Below are positions 1 through 5,974 of a stretch of DNA of 5,974 nucleotides, piece after piece. Source of the stretch: an uncultured Eubacterium sp. (GTDB lineage: Bacteria > Bacillota_A > Clostridia > Lachnospirales > Lachnospiraceae); NCBI GenBank assembly GCA_947653505.1, contig CANTHI010000244.1, positions 1-5,974 on the forward strand, written 5' to 3'. The notes under the pieces were generated by a model that was not told the DNA's origin, ran no database searches, and saw only the letters and a program-made list of their open reading frames with translations. Positions within the stretch are counted from its first letter, which is position 1, and every line of letters starts with the position of its first letter. Position numbers and translations under genes: made by a program.

Positions 1-90
1 CGCGCCCGTCCGGTACCACAGTCTGGATGCAGAATACTTAGAACTTCTTGCATTCTGGAAAAGGAACAGGCAGACAGAGCACCGCCTCCC

Positions 91-224
91 ATCCGGCGTC
101 CGCATAGCCAGTACGCAACACTTTTATGTAAATTGTTGTATTTCCGCTTAAGTTCGCGCTTATGGGTAAATTCCCTCTTCCAGCGTCTGCGTAGCCAGAA
201 TGTAATACTTTATGTAAATTCTGC
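91..224. repeat. Dispersed repeat, left copy: two tandem units about 87 bp apart
   Basis: Two related blocks lie head to tail. The block starting near 91 and the block starting near 178 share the core GCGTCYGCRTAGCCAG, then a variable stretch, then TTTATGTAAATT, with a one-base length difference in the T run. Between them lies a segment containing CTTAAGTTCGCGC. The 82 bp at 115-196 align without gaps, at roughly 79% identity by hand count, to the reverse complement of 5971-5890 at the other end of the window, so this is a dispersed repeat and not only a local duplication. Read on the minus strand it gives a peptide repeat containing GYADAG, but the copy at the right end has an in-frame TGA, so I treat it as noncoding. 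The unit boundaries are approximate, and a more decayed unit may exist in 1-60. Confidence 0.85.
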
Positions 225-225
225 A

Positions 226-254
226 TTGACTTTTTGCCCAATACAATTTATGAT
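226..254 (+). promoter_or_regulatory. Sigma-A promoter of the PilZ gene
   Basis: The -35 box TTGACT (226-231) and the -10 box TATGAT (249-254) each match the consensus at five of six positions and are separated by exactly 17 nt. The start of transcription is expected near 261, giving a leader of about 55 nt before the TTG start. The -35 box begins about 2 bp after the right edge of the dispersed repeat, so the repeat ends right at the promoter. I see no c-di-GMP riboswitch core in the short leader. Confidence 0.7.
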
Positions 255-303
255 AAACACTGGAAATGAAATGACGGGACGACAGGACAGGTATCAGAAG
301 TTC

Positions 304-318
304 GGAGGTGGCAGATTG
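304..318 (+). promoter_or_regulatory. Ribosome binding site that fixes a TTG start
   Basis: GGAGG at 304-308 lies 7 nt before TTG at 316-318. Upstream in-frame candidates (TTG at 133, ATG at 250 and 271) lack a comparable site, and 133 lies before the promoter, inside the repeat. The site therefore decides for the rare TTG start and a 208-residue protein. Confidence 0.8.
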
Positions 319-942
319 AAAATATCAGAATTAAAAAGGGGACAAAAAGTGACGATTCGATGCAAGCATAAGACGTTGCTGGTAGACATGGAGGCTCATG
401 TGGCAGGCGTCCGTTCTGAGGTGGTATTGCTGGAGCTGATCCGCCATGATGGTCAGGTTGTAGATTTTTCCAGTCCGCATGTACAGATTATTACAATCTA
501 TGAAGATGGTCTGGATATGCCAAAAGCATGGACAAACTGCAGAATACAAAGAAGAACCGTGGATGGAAAACAATATCACGCGCTTGCGGCGCCAAGGGCA
601 AGTGTTAAAGTAAATCGCCGCAAGGTTGCCAGAATTATACTGAATAAGCCGGGAAAGCTGAAAATCAGCAATGTACCGGAGCCTATAGATATTATGATTC
701 ACGATCTTTGTGTGAATGGAATTGGATTTGAATGTCCGGTCAAGATTGAAGAGCAGGATATCCGTCATATGTATATCCAGTTTCTGGATGAAGACAGGGA
801 AGAGGAAGAAGAGATTAAAGTAGAAGCAAGAGGTGTGTGGAAAAAAGAAATGCCAGGTGGTGGATTTTTCTATGGATGCCGTCTGGCAAATGCAGGTGAA
901 AATCTGGGTTATTATATTGCAAACAAGATGCGCGAATCATAG
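316..942 (+). CDS. PilZ-domain protein, YcgR-like, probable c-di-GMP receptor
   Basis: This is a cytoplasmic protein of 208 residues with no signal peptide or membrane segment. Residues 1 to about 80 are rich in predicted beta strand and resemble the N-terminal domain of YcgR-type flagellar brake proteins (KISELKRGQKVTIRC near the start). Residues about 100-205 form the PilZ domain. The RxxxR motif is R102-K-V-A-R106, and the second motif starts 24 residues later as D130-L-C-V-N-G135 followed by IGF. Near the C-terminus, GGGFFYGCRL (181-190) fits the last PilZ strands. PilZ proteins bind c-di-GMP through these two motifs and pass the signal to motility, surface or secretion partners; the partner here is unknown. 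The Ser usual in D/NxSxxG is Cys132. A run of five Glu (172-176) follows the second motif. The start is set by GGAGG upstream. The gene has its own promoter and a hairpin after the stop, so it looks monocistronic. The family call is firm; actual c-di-GMP binding is inferred. Confidence 0.85.
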   Translation: MKISELKRGQKVTIRCKHKTLLVDMEAHVAGVRSEVVLLELIRHDGQVVDFSSPHVQIITIYEDGLDMPKAWTNCRIQRRTVDGKQYHALAAPRASVKVNRRKVARIILNKPGKLKISNVPEPIDIMIHDLCVNGIGFECPVKIEEQDIRHMYIQFLDEDREEEEEIKVEARGVWKKEMPGGGFFYGCRLANAGENLGYYIANKMRES

Positions 943-964
943 ACGCATCGTAAAAAAGTGAAAG

Positions 965-1008
965 AAAAGGCGCCAACAACTTAACTTTTTAAATTGCTGA
1001 CGCCTTTT
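965..1008. terminator. Probable bidirectional terminator after the PilZ gene
   Basis: AAAAGGCG (965-972) and CGCCTTTT (1001-1008) form a perfect 8-bp inverted repeat. The inner arms extend it imperfectly (CAACAACTTAA against TTAAATTGCTG, with mismatches), giving a long interrupted stem. It starts 22 bp after the PilZ stop. On the + strand only four T follow before AG, which is modest. On the minus strand the stem is followed by TTTTCTTTCAC and then TTTTTT, so it could also stop leftward transcription coming from the intergenic region. The hairpin is clear; its activity is inferred. Confidence 0.6.
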
Positions 1009-1270
1009 AGACTGATATTTCCATGGATTTATGCCATGCCTTTCTTTTCTTATTCAACAACGTTATCTTAATTTGAGGAATGAAATGTTGTTTTATGACT
1101 TTTGTATGTCTTTTGTTTTGTATGTCTTCAGCTTAGTCCATTCAATATCCATGTCTGTTTTCCTTGAATGCTTTTGATCTGGATCCATATATGAATGTCC
1201 CCGACTGAATCTCCGACCACTTTACAGTGTTGTCTTCACGGTATCTTCTGCATATTATGTAACTAATCTG
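1009..1270. other. AT-rich intergenic stretch without a recognisable gene
   Basis: No reading frame with a ribosome site was found. The only structure is a 13-bp direct repeat, TTTTGTATGTCTT, at 1100-1112 and 1116-1128 (period 16). A fragment AATGTCCCCGACTG near 1194-1207 loosely resembles the core of the array to the right and may be an older, decayed unit. Confidence 0.5.
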
Positions 1271-1794
1271 AAAACGATCTTAAGATTTGAATCATGCATT
1301 GGAGTTTACCCCGCTTTCTTTAAGACTTAAAATAAACTGGTGGATTTAAGCTGTTGTATTCATCAAATATCCATTGGACTGTCCCCGCTTTCCTTCTGCT
1401 ACAAATCATGCCGGTAAAAATCCTGGTTTACAAAATCGTTCCCATTGGTCTGTACCCCACTTTCATTCAATCATACAGCTTGTGTATATTAACAAAAATC
1501 CGGGTCTAAACTGCAAGTTTCATCGGTCCGTACCCCGCTTTCTTTTGATTTTTCCATCACGATCTGGTTTCAAACGATTCCGGGTTTAAATGAATGCCTC
1601 CATTGGACTGTCCTCGCTTTCGATTCATTTACAAAAACAAACACGGCTTAAATGACTCTCTCCATTGGTCTGTACTCCATTTCATCAGATTATTCATTAC
1701 ACAATGTGTAAAATAATTATGTAATCATTGGACTATACCTCATTTCCTAAATTATTGGGTAATTCGTTCTTATGCTGGTGGACTCACCCCTTTC
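1271..1794. repeat. Decayed tandem array of about eight 50-80 bp units
   Basis: A block of about 22-23 bp recurs at 1296-1318, 1371-1392, 1442-1464, 1520-1542, 1600-1621, 1662-1683, 1725-1746 and, weakly, 1774-1794. On the + strand it reads CCATTGGWCTGT, then an optional A, then CCCCGCTTTC. Start-to-start distances are 75, 71, 78, 80, 62, 63 and about 50 bp. A second block, AAAATCCGGGTTTAAAT with variation, comes 10-25 bp before most copies (near 1412-1431, 1493-1510, 1572-1591 and 1637-1652), and the first copy is preceded by a recognisable variant (AAAACGATCTTAAGATTTG). The central units are best preserved and the outer ones are degenerate, as expected for an ageing tandem array. The sequence between blocks is not constant in length. 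Function is unknown. Confidence 0.8.
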
Positions 1795-1968
1795 ACAGCT
1801 TTTACACCTGTATTTTGGATAGAAGATTTTTCCTGTCGGGTGTTTTATTCATTGCCTGCAACTTTGATTAAAACATTTCGCTGAAAATCTTTTCGGTGCT
1901 GTTTTGTAAGCTTAATAGTGTATCGGCTGTTTTATATTTTGTTGTTTCGTTTGTTTTTTGTTGAAATT

Positions 1969-1997
1969 ATAATATCAAACAAATAATGATTTGTCAA
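1969..1997 (-). promoter_or_regulatory. Strong minus-strand sigma-A promoter in the intergenic region
   Basis: Read on the minus strand there is a perfect -35 box TTGACA (1997-1992), a 17-nt spacer, and a -10 box TATTAT (1974-1969) matching five of six positions. A perfect TATAAT overlaps it at 1971-1966 but would need a 20-nt spacer. The promoter points left, away from secA and into the decayed tandem array. No protein gene lies downstream of it before the PilZ terminator. The surroundings are very AT-rich, which raises the chance of a fortuitous -10, but a perfect -35 at optimal spacing is less easily accidental. Confidence 0.55.
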
Positions 1998-2218
1998 CAA
2001 TAAATTAGAAAAAAATAAAAAAAATTTACAGTAAGCAGATTTAAAGCTGAAAATATACAAATATTCAGAAAATTAAGAACGGTTTTGGATGATTTCTGAA
2101 TGGAATGCAGTTTTTGATATCTTGCGGCTGATAAAATGGCCGGAGACAGCAGTGTCTCGTGAAATGGGGTTATTGTAAAGATCCGGATGGCATTGTGAAA
2201 ATAGGAATGAGAATGATA
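1998..2218. other. Intergenic stretch with one small hairpin, no gene seen
   Basis: The left part (to about 2075) is extremely AT-rich. The right part is less so and contains a perfect inverted repeat, GAGACA (2143-2148), loop GCAG, TGTCTC (2153-2158), without a T tract. A weaker AT hairpin (CTGAA against TTCAG) lies at about 2047-2068. I could not support any coding sequence or promoter for the + strand here. Confidence 0.45.
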
Positions 2219-2286
2219 GTATTATGAAAACAGAGAAAGGAGAATGGTGGTATTATGAAAGCAGAGAAAGGAGAATGGTGTATTAT
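2219..2286. repeat. 31-bp direct repeat, two copies plus a partial third
   Basis: The segments 2219-2249 and 2250-2280 are identical except for A2230 against G2261. Both begin GTATTATGAAA and end AGGAGAATGGTG. A third copy starts with TATTAT at 2281-2286 and then merges into the 19-bp array. The near identity suggests recent slippage or duplication. It shares the A/G-rich character and the GGARAATG flavour of the array that follows and may be its older edge. Confidence 0.8.
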
Positions 2287-2293
2287 AAATACA

Positions 2294-3006
2294 GGTATAA
2301 AATGATAAAACAGGAACAGAATGATAAAACAGGAACAGAATGATAAAACAGGAACAGAATGATAAAACAGAAAGAAAATGATAAAACAGGAACAAAATGA
2401 CAAAACAGGAACAAAATGGTAAAACAGGAATGGAATGATAAAAAAAGAAACAAAATAATCAGGAATGGAATACTAAAACAGAAACAAAGTAATAAAACAG
2501 GAATGGAATGATAAAAGAGAAACAAAATAATCAGGAATGGAATGCTAAAACAGAAACAAAATAATAAAACAGGAATGGAATGATAAAAGAGAAATAAAAT
2601 AAACAGGAATGGAATGCTAAAACAGAAATAAAATAAACAGGAATGGAATGATAAAAGAGAAATAAAATAAACAGGAATGGAATGCTAAAACAGAAATAAA
2701 ATAATCAGGAATGGAATGCTAAAACAGGAAGAAAATGATAAAACAGAAATAAAATGCTAAATCAGGAAGAAAATGCTAAAGCAGGAAGAAAATGATAAAA
2801 CAGGAAGAAAATGATAGTACAGGAACATAATGATGATATGGAAACAAAATGCTAAAACAGGAACAGAATGATAAAACAGAAAAAATGATAATACAGGAAC
2901 ATAATGATAATATAGAAACAAAATGATAAAACAGGAATGGAACGCTAAAACAGAAACAAGATGATAAGACTGGAACAAAATAATAAAACAGGCACAGAAT
3001 AATACA
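2294..3006. repeat. A/G-rich minisatellite, about 39 units of 19 bp (some of 15)
   Basis: A 19-bp unit, typically GGAACAGAATGATAAAACA or GGAATGGAATGCTAAAACA, runs without a break for about 710 bp. Three consecutive units at 2313-2369 are identical. Several units are 15 bp long (GAAATAAAATAAACA), explained by loss of four bases, and a few are 16, 17 or 20 bp. Between 2427 and 2707 the units form a higher-order repeat of 68-73 bp present four times (2427-2499, 2500-2571, 2572-2639, 2640-2707); the last two differ at one position in 68. The + strand is almost entirely A and G, and two A runs per unit recur at an average of 9.5 bp. Because 19 is not a multiple of three, reading frames rotate, and the minus-strand frames rich in Phe, Leu, Ser and Val here are by-products. 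The array ends about 115 bp before the secA promoter. It is probably variable in length between strains (inference). Confidence 0.95.
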
Positions 3007-3035
3007 GAAACAAAAGGAAATGGAACCGGAATACC

Positions 3036-3055
3036 GCAGGAAGGGCCGTTTCTGC
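3036..3055. other. Small hairpin upstream of the secA promoter
   Basis: GCAGGAA (3036-3042) pairs with TTTCTGC (3049-3055) across the loop GGGCCG, with one G-T wobble. It lies in the short, more GC-rich island between the 19-bp array and the secA promoter and has no T tract, so it is not an obvious terminator. It might mark the original edge of the secA upstream region. Confidence 0.3.
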
Positions 3056-3120
3056 CAGTATTGCAGGTGTGGACAGCAATAGTTTATAAAATATTCACAA
3101 ATAGTTCACTGCATTATCTA

Positions 3121-3149
3121 TTGTTTCAAAAGCCAGGTAGTGCTATAAT
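3121..3149 (+). promoter_or_regulatory. Extended -10 sigma-A promoter of secA
   Basis: A perfect TATAAT (3144-3149) is preceded by TGC, the TGn extended -10 element, and by TTGTTT (3121-3126) as -35 at a 17-nt spacing. RNA should start near 3156, giving a leader of about 44 nt. That is too short for a SecM-like arrest peptide or a large riboswitch, so I see no leader-based control of secA. Confidence 0.75.
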
Positions 3150-3199
3150 AGAACCAATTTTGTGATGCATATAAGTATACGATAACGATAGGAGATTAT

Positions 3200-5770
3200 A
3201 TGGGAGCATTTGAAAAAATATTCGGAACTCATAGTGAACGTGAGTTAAAAAGAATAAAACCACTGGTAGATAAGATTGAGGATCTGCGTCCGACGATGCA
3301 GGGGCTTTCGGATGATGAGCTGAAAAGTAAAACGGCGGAGTTCAAAAAGCGTCTGGAAGCAGGCGAGACGATGGATGATATTTTAGTGGAAGCGTTTGCC
3401 GTAGTCAGGGAGGCATCCTGGCGTGTGCTTCATATGGAACCGTTCCGCGTACAGCTGATCGGTGGGATTATACTGCATCAGGGCCGTATTGCTGAGATGA
3501 AAACAGGGGAAGGCAAGACGCTTGTTGCGACGATGCCAGCCTATCTGAATGCGCTGGAGGGTAAAGGCGTTCATATTGTAACGGTTAATGATTATCTGGC
3601 ACAGCGTGATGCGGATGAGATGGGACAGGTGCATGAGTTTCTGGGCTTAAAAGTCGGATGTATTTTAAACAGTATGGATAATGACCAGCGTCGGGAAGCT
3701 TATGCCTGTGATATCACATATGTGACGAACAATGAGCTTGGATTTGACTATCTGAGAGATAATATGGTTATTTATAAGGAACAGCTGGTACAGCGGGACC
3801 TGCATTATGCGATTGTGGATGAGGTTGACTCGATCCTGATTGACGAGGCCCGTACGCCGTTGATTATCTCCGGACAGAGCGGGAAGTCTACAAAGCTGTA
3901 CGAAGCCTGTGATATTCTTGCGAAGCAGTTAAAACGCGGGGAGGGCGACGGAGAGTTTACAAAAATGGACGCGATTATGGGCGTCGAAGTAGAGGAAGAC
4001 GGGGATTTTATTGTCAATGAAAAGGATAAGGTTGTAAACCTGACTGCGGAAGGTGTAAAAAAAGTAGAAAAATTCTTTAAAATCGAAAATCTGGCAGATG
4101 CGGAAAATCTGGAAATCCAGCACAATATTATACTGGCGCTGCGTGCGCACAATCTGATGTTCCGTGATAAAGATTATGTAGTCAAAGACGATGAAGTGCT
4201 GATCGTAGATGAATTTACCGGACGTATTATGCCGGGGCGCCGTTATTCGGATGGTCTGCATCAGGCGATTGAGGCGAAGGAGCATGTAAAAGTAAAACGG
4301 GAGAGCCGCACGCTGGCGACGATCACGTTCCAGAACTTTTTTAATAAATTTGAAAAGAAAGCAGGTATGACAGGTACGGCATTAACTGAAGAGCAGGAGT
4401 TTCGTGATATTTATGGGATGGATGTTATTGAAATCCCGACCAATATGCCTGTCGTGCGTGTGGATCATCAGGATGCCGTATATAAGACACAGAAGGAAAA
4501 GTTCCGTGCGGTTTGTGATGATGTGGAAGCGAGTCATGAGAAAGGACAGCCGGTACTGGTAGGTACGGTTACGATCGAGATTTCAGAGCTGCTGGACAAG
4601 ATGCTTAGCCGCAGGGGAATTAAGCATCAGGTATTAAATGCCAAGTTTCATGAGATGGAGGCTGAGATCGTCAGCCACGCTGGTGAGCATGGGGCAGTTA
4701 CGATTGCGACCAATATGGCTGGCCGTGGTACGGATATTAAGCTGGACGAACAGGCAAGACAGGCTGGCGGGTTGAAAATCATCGGTACGGAGCGTCATGA
4801 ATCCAGACGTATCGATAATCAGCTGCGGGGCCGTTCCGGACGTCAGGGCGATCCGGGAGAGTCCAAGTTCTATATTTCCCTGGAGGACGATCTGATGCGT
4901 CTGTTTGGCTCTGAAAAGCTGATGGACATTTTCAGTGCACTCGGTGTACCGGAAGGGGAAGAGATTCAGCACAAGATGCTGACAAACGCGATTGAAAAAG
5001 CACAGAAAAAGATTGAAGGAAATAACTTTGGCATTCGTAAAAATCTGTTAGAATACGATCAGGTTATGAATGACCAGAGGGAAATTGTATATGAAGAGCG
5101 TATGAAAGTATTAAATGGAGAAAACATGCGCGATTCTATTTATAAGATGATCGTTGATTTTGTAGAGGCGACAGTAGACACCTGTCTGTCAGATGATGTT
5201 AACCGTGAAGAGTGGGATCTTGAAGAGTTAAATCAGCTGCTGATTCCGGTGATTCCGTTAGAACCGCTGACAGAAGAAAATATGGCAGACTGTAAAAACA
5301 GCAAGGAAGTAAAGCATAAATTAAAAGAACAGGCAGTGAAGCTGTATGAGGAGAAAGAAGCAGAATTTCCAGAACCGGAAGCAATTCGTGAGCTGGAGCG
5401 CGTTATCTTATTAAAAGTGATTGACCGTAAATGGATGGCACATCTGGATGATATGGACCAGCTGCGCCAGGGGATCGGCCTGCAGGCTTATGGCCAGAGA
5501 GATCCGCTGGTAGAGTACAAGCTGATGGGATTCGAGATGTTTGATGGTATGACGCAGAATATGCGGGAAGATACGCTGCGTCTGATGTATCATGTGAGAA
5601 TGGAAGAAAAGGTTGAGCGGGAGGAAGTTGCAAAAGTAACAGGGACTAATAAAGATGACTCCGCTGTGGCGAAACCGAAAACGAGGGAAAGTAAAAAAAT
5701 CTATCCAAATGATCCGTGTCCTTGCGGAAGTGGGAAGAAATATAAGCATTGCTGTATGAATAAAATTTAG
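3200..5770 (+). CDS. secA: Protein translocase subunit SecA (preprotein translocase ATPase)
   Basis: SecA is the ATPase that binds preproteins and drives them through the SecYEG channel at the cytoplasmic membrane. All landmarks of a full-length protein are present in 856 residues (B. subtilis SecA is about 841, E. coli 901). The nucleotide-binding domain 1 has Walker A MKTGEGKT (100-107), the [13 protein letters not shown] stretch (177-189) and Walker B DEVD (207-210). The preprotein-binding domain is about 222-370. Nucleotide-binding domain 2 has VDEFTGR (336-342), GMTGTA (389-394), [10 protein letters not shown] (504-513) and [13 protein letters not shown] (541-553). The helical scaffold and two-helix finger include [18 protein letters not shown] (742-759) and [11 protein letters not shown] charged linker (about 810-833) leads to the zinc-binding tail [13 protein letters not shown] (C840, C842, C851, C852), used in SecB or ribosome contacts in other bacteria. 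The start is ATG with AGGAG (3190-3194) five bases upstream. The gene has its own promoter and terminator. In many Firmicutes prfB follows secA; none is visible before the window ends. Confidence 0.98.
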   Translation: MGAFEKIFGTHSERELKRIKPLVDKIEDLRPTMQGLSDDELKSKTAEFKKRLEAGETMDDILVEAFAVVREASWRVLHMEPFRVQLIGGIILHQGRIAEMKTGEGKTLVATMPAYLNALEGKGVHIVTVNDYLAQRDADEMGQVHEFLGLKVGCILNSMDNDQRREAYACDITYVTNNELGFDYLRDNMVIYKEQLVQRDLHYAIVDEVDSILIDEARTPLIISGQSGKSTKLYEACDILAKQLKRGEGDGEFTKMDAIMGVEVEEDGDFIVNEKDKVVNLTAEGVKKVEKFFKIENLADAENLEIQHNIILALRAHNLMFRDKDYVVKDDEVLIVDEFTGRIMPGRRYSDGLHQAIEAKEHVKVKRESRTLATITFQNFFNKFEKKAGMTGTALTEEQEFRDIYGMDVIEIPTNMPVVRVDHQDAVYKTQKEKFRAVCDDVEASHEKGQPVLVGTVTIEISELLDKMLSRRGIKHQVLNAKFHEMEAEIVSHAGEHGAVTIATNMAGRGTDIKLDEQARQAGGLKIIGTERHESRRIDNQLRGRSGRQGDPGESKFYISLEDDLMRLFGSEKLMDIFSALGVPEGEEIQHKMLTNAIEKAQKKIEGNNFGIRKNLLEYDQVMNDQREIVYEERMKVLNGENMRDSIYKMIVDFVEATVDTCLSDDVNREEWDLEELNQLLIPVIPLEPLTEENMADCKNSKEVKHKLKEQAVKLYEEKEAEFPEPEAIRELERVILLKVIDRKWMAHLDDMDQLRQGIGLQAYGQRDPLVEYKLMGFEMFDGMTQNMREDTLRLMYHVRMEEKVEREEVAKVTGTNKDDSAVAKPKTRESKKIYPNDPCPCGSGKKYKHCCMNKI

Positions 5771-5812
5771 AGCGTTATATCTGGCATTATGGATGCCGGG
5801 ATGAGATTAGGG

Positions 5813-5857
5813 CAGAATGGCAGGAACTCTTTGAGGAGGGAGCCATTCTGTTTTTTT
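5813..5857 (+). terminator. Intrinsic terminator of secA
   Basis: CAGAATGGC (5813-5821) and GCCATTCTG (5842-5850) form a perfect 9-bp stem, followed directly by seven T (5851-5857). The 20-base loop contains a minor inner pairing (CTC with GAG). It lies about 43 bp after the secA stop and fits a classic Rho-independent terminator, implying that secA is transcribed alone or is the last gene of its unit. Confidence 0.9.
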
Positions 5858-5877
5858 GTGTGGGCGGATTTTTTGTA

Positions 5878-5974
5878 GTGATGCATATCGGCTGACCGGA
5901 TGCCGGGGGAGGGAATCTGCCCATAGGCGCGAACTTAAGAGCATATGCAACAATTTACATAAAAATGTTACTTT
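5878..5974. repeat. Dispersed repeat, right copy, inverted relative to the left copy
   Basis: The reverse complement of 5890-5971 aligns without gaps to 115-196, with about 17 differences in 82 bp. The best conserved parts are TTTTATGTAAATTGTTG and CTTAAGTTCGCGC followed by TATGGG and ATTCCCTC. Continuing past 5890 toward 5878 on that strand, GATATGCATCAC resembles the start of the next unit (AGTACGCAACAC), so this copy is also part of a multi-unit repeat. It begins about 20 bp after the secA terminator and runs off the window edge, so its full length is not visible. Confidence 0.85.

Larger units (their letters stand above)
957..1962 (-). ncRNA. Hypothetical leftward noncoding transcript across the repeat array
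   Basis: This is a hypothesis built from boundaries, not a recognised RNA family. A strong minus-strand promoter (1997-1969) would start RNA at an A near 1962. The next plausible stop signal on that strand is the hairpin at 1008-965 with its T-rich tail. Nothing in between has a long minus-strand reading frame. The RNA would open with an A-rich leader, then cross the eight repeat units, each reading GAAAGCGGGG, then TACAGACCAATGG, with ATTTAAACCCGG further on. Stretch 1795-1968 holds nothing else I can name. It could equally be a dead promoter next to decayed sequence. Confidence 0.25.

Noticed and set aside
2..151. C-terminal end of an upstream + strand gene, open from the window edge to TAA at 149-151
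   Set aside because: The frame runs into the repeat, another frame is open even longer, and 30 or so residues outside the repeat match no family I recognise. It remains possible but cannot be supported.
38..241. A 67-codon minus-strand frame with repeated GYADAG peptide
   Set aside because: It coincides with the tandem dispersed repeat, has no ribosome site that I see, and the corresponding frame in the right copy has a stop.
133..315. Longer form of the PilZ protein with 61 extra residues
   Set aside because: The extension overlaps the dispersed repeat and the promoter, lacks a ribosome site, and the PilZ-type N-terminal domain begins at the TTG preceded by GGAGG.
255..315. c-di-GMP riboswitch in front of the PilZ gene
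   Set aside because: The leader is about 55 nt and lacks the conserved cores of the known c-di-GMP aptamers.
1374..1589. A 71-codon + strand frame inside the decayed array
   Set aside because: It lies in tandem repeats whose units differ in length, so its frame is not kept from unit to unit, and it has no ribosome site.
1296..1794. CRISPR array
   Set aside because: The repeats are only 22-23 bp, vary from copy to copy, and their spacing ranges from 50 to 80 bp. The intervening sequence contains a second shared block, which spacers would not have, and no cas gene is present.
2224..2343. Small + strand frame beginning MKTEKGEWWYY
   Set aside because: It crosses the 31-bp repeat into the 19-bp array, lacks a suitably spaced ribosome site and ends at an array-derived TGA.
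2170..2978. Minus-strand frames rich in Phe, Leu, Ser and Val that look like small membrane proteins
   Set aside because: They arise from the complementary pyrimidine-rich strand of the 19-bp array. The period is not a multiple of three, frames rotate, and no ribosome site or promoter serves them.
91..5974. Insertion sequence or composite transposon bounded by the inverted repeats
   Set aside because: There is no transposase or integrase, the interior carries an essential housekeeping gene, and the copies are only about 79% identical with no target duplication seen.

Overview
The window comes from a low-to-moderate GC Gram-positive, most likely a Clostridia of the Lachnospiraceae type. This rests on AGGAG ribosome sites, sigma-A promoters with 17-nt spacers, an 856-residue clostridial-style SecA with a C-terminal zinc motif, and a PilZ-domain protein. 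The genus assignment is inference; I could run no search. Only two genes are well supported, both on the + strand: a YcgR-like PilZ protein (316-942, TTG start) and secA (3200-5770).

Layout from left to right. Positions 91-224 hold two tandem units, 87 bp apart, of a short repeat family. A good sigma-A promoter (226-254) starts 2 bp after the repeat and drives the PilZ gene, which ends at a hairpin (965-1008) with T-rich flanks on both strands. Then comes 2.26 kb without a convincing protein gene. It contains an AT-rich stretch (1009-1270), a decayed tandem array of about eight units of 50-80 bp (1271-1794), a strong minus-strand promoter (1969-1997) pointing into that array, a featureless stretch with one small hairpin, a 31-bp direct repeat (2219-2286), and a large A/G-rich minisatellite of about 39 units with a 19-bp period (2294-3006). 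secA follows with its own extended -10 promoter, a short leader and a strong terminator (5813-5857). The window ends in an inverted copy (5878-5974) of the repeat seen at the left end, so the two genes sit between inverted repeat copies.

How the parts work together. SecA is the essential ATPase motor of the Sec pathway and seems to be transcribed alone here. The PilZ protein probably senses c-di-GMP and also appears monocistronic; nothing links it functionally to SecA. The most interesting part is the intergenic region. The minus-strand promoter at 1969-1997 and the bidirectional hairpin at 965-1008 bracket about 1 kb with no long reading frame, made largely of the decayed array, so a leftward noncoding transcript is a reasonable hypothesis. 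On that strand six of eight units carry a G-rich tetramer 8-9 nt before an ATG, and four of these have exactly five codons before a stop. None of this shows that the transcript exists.
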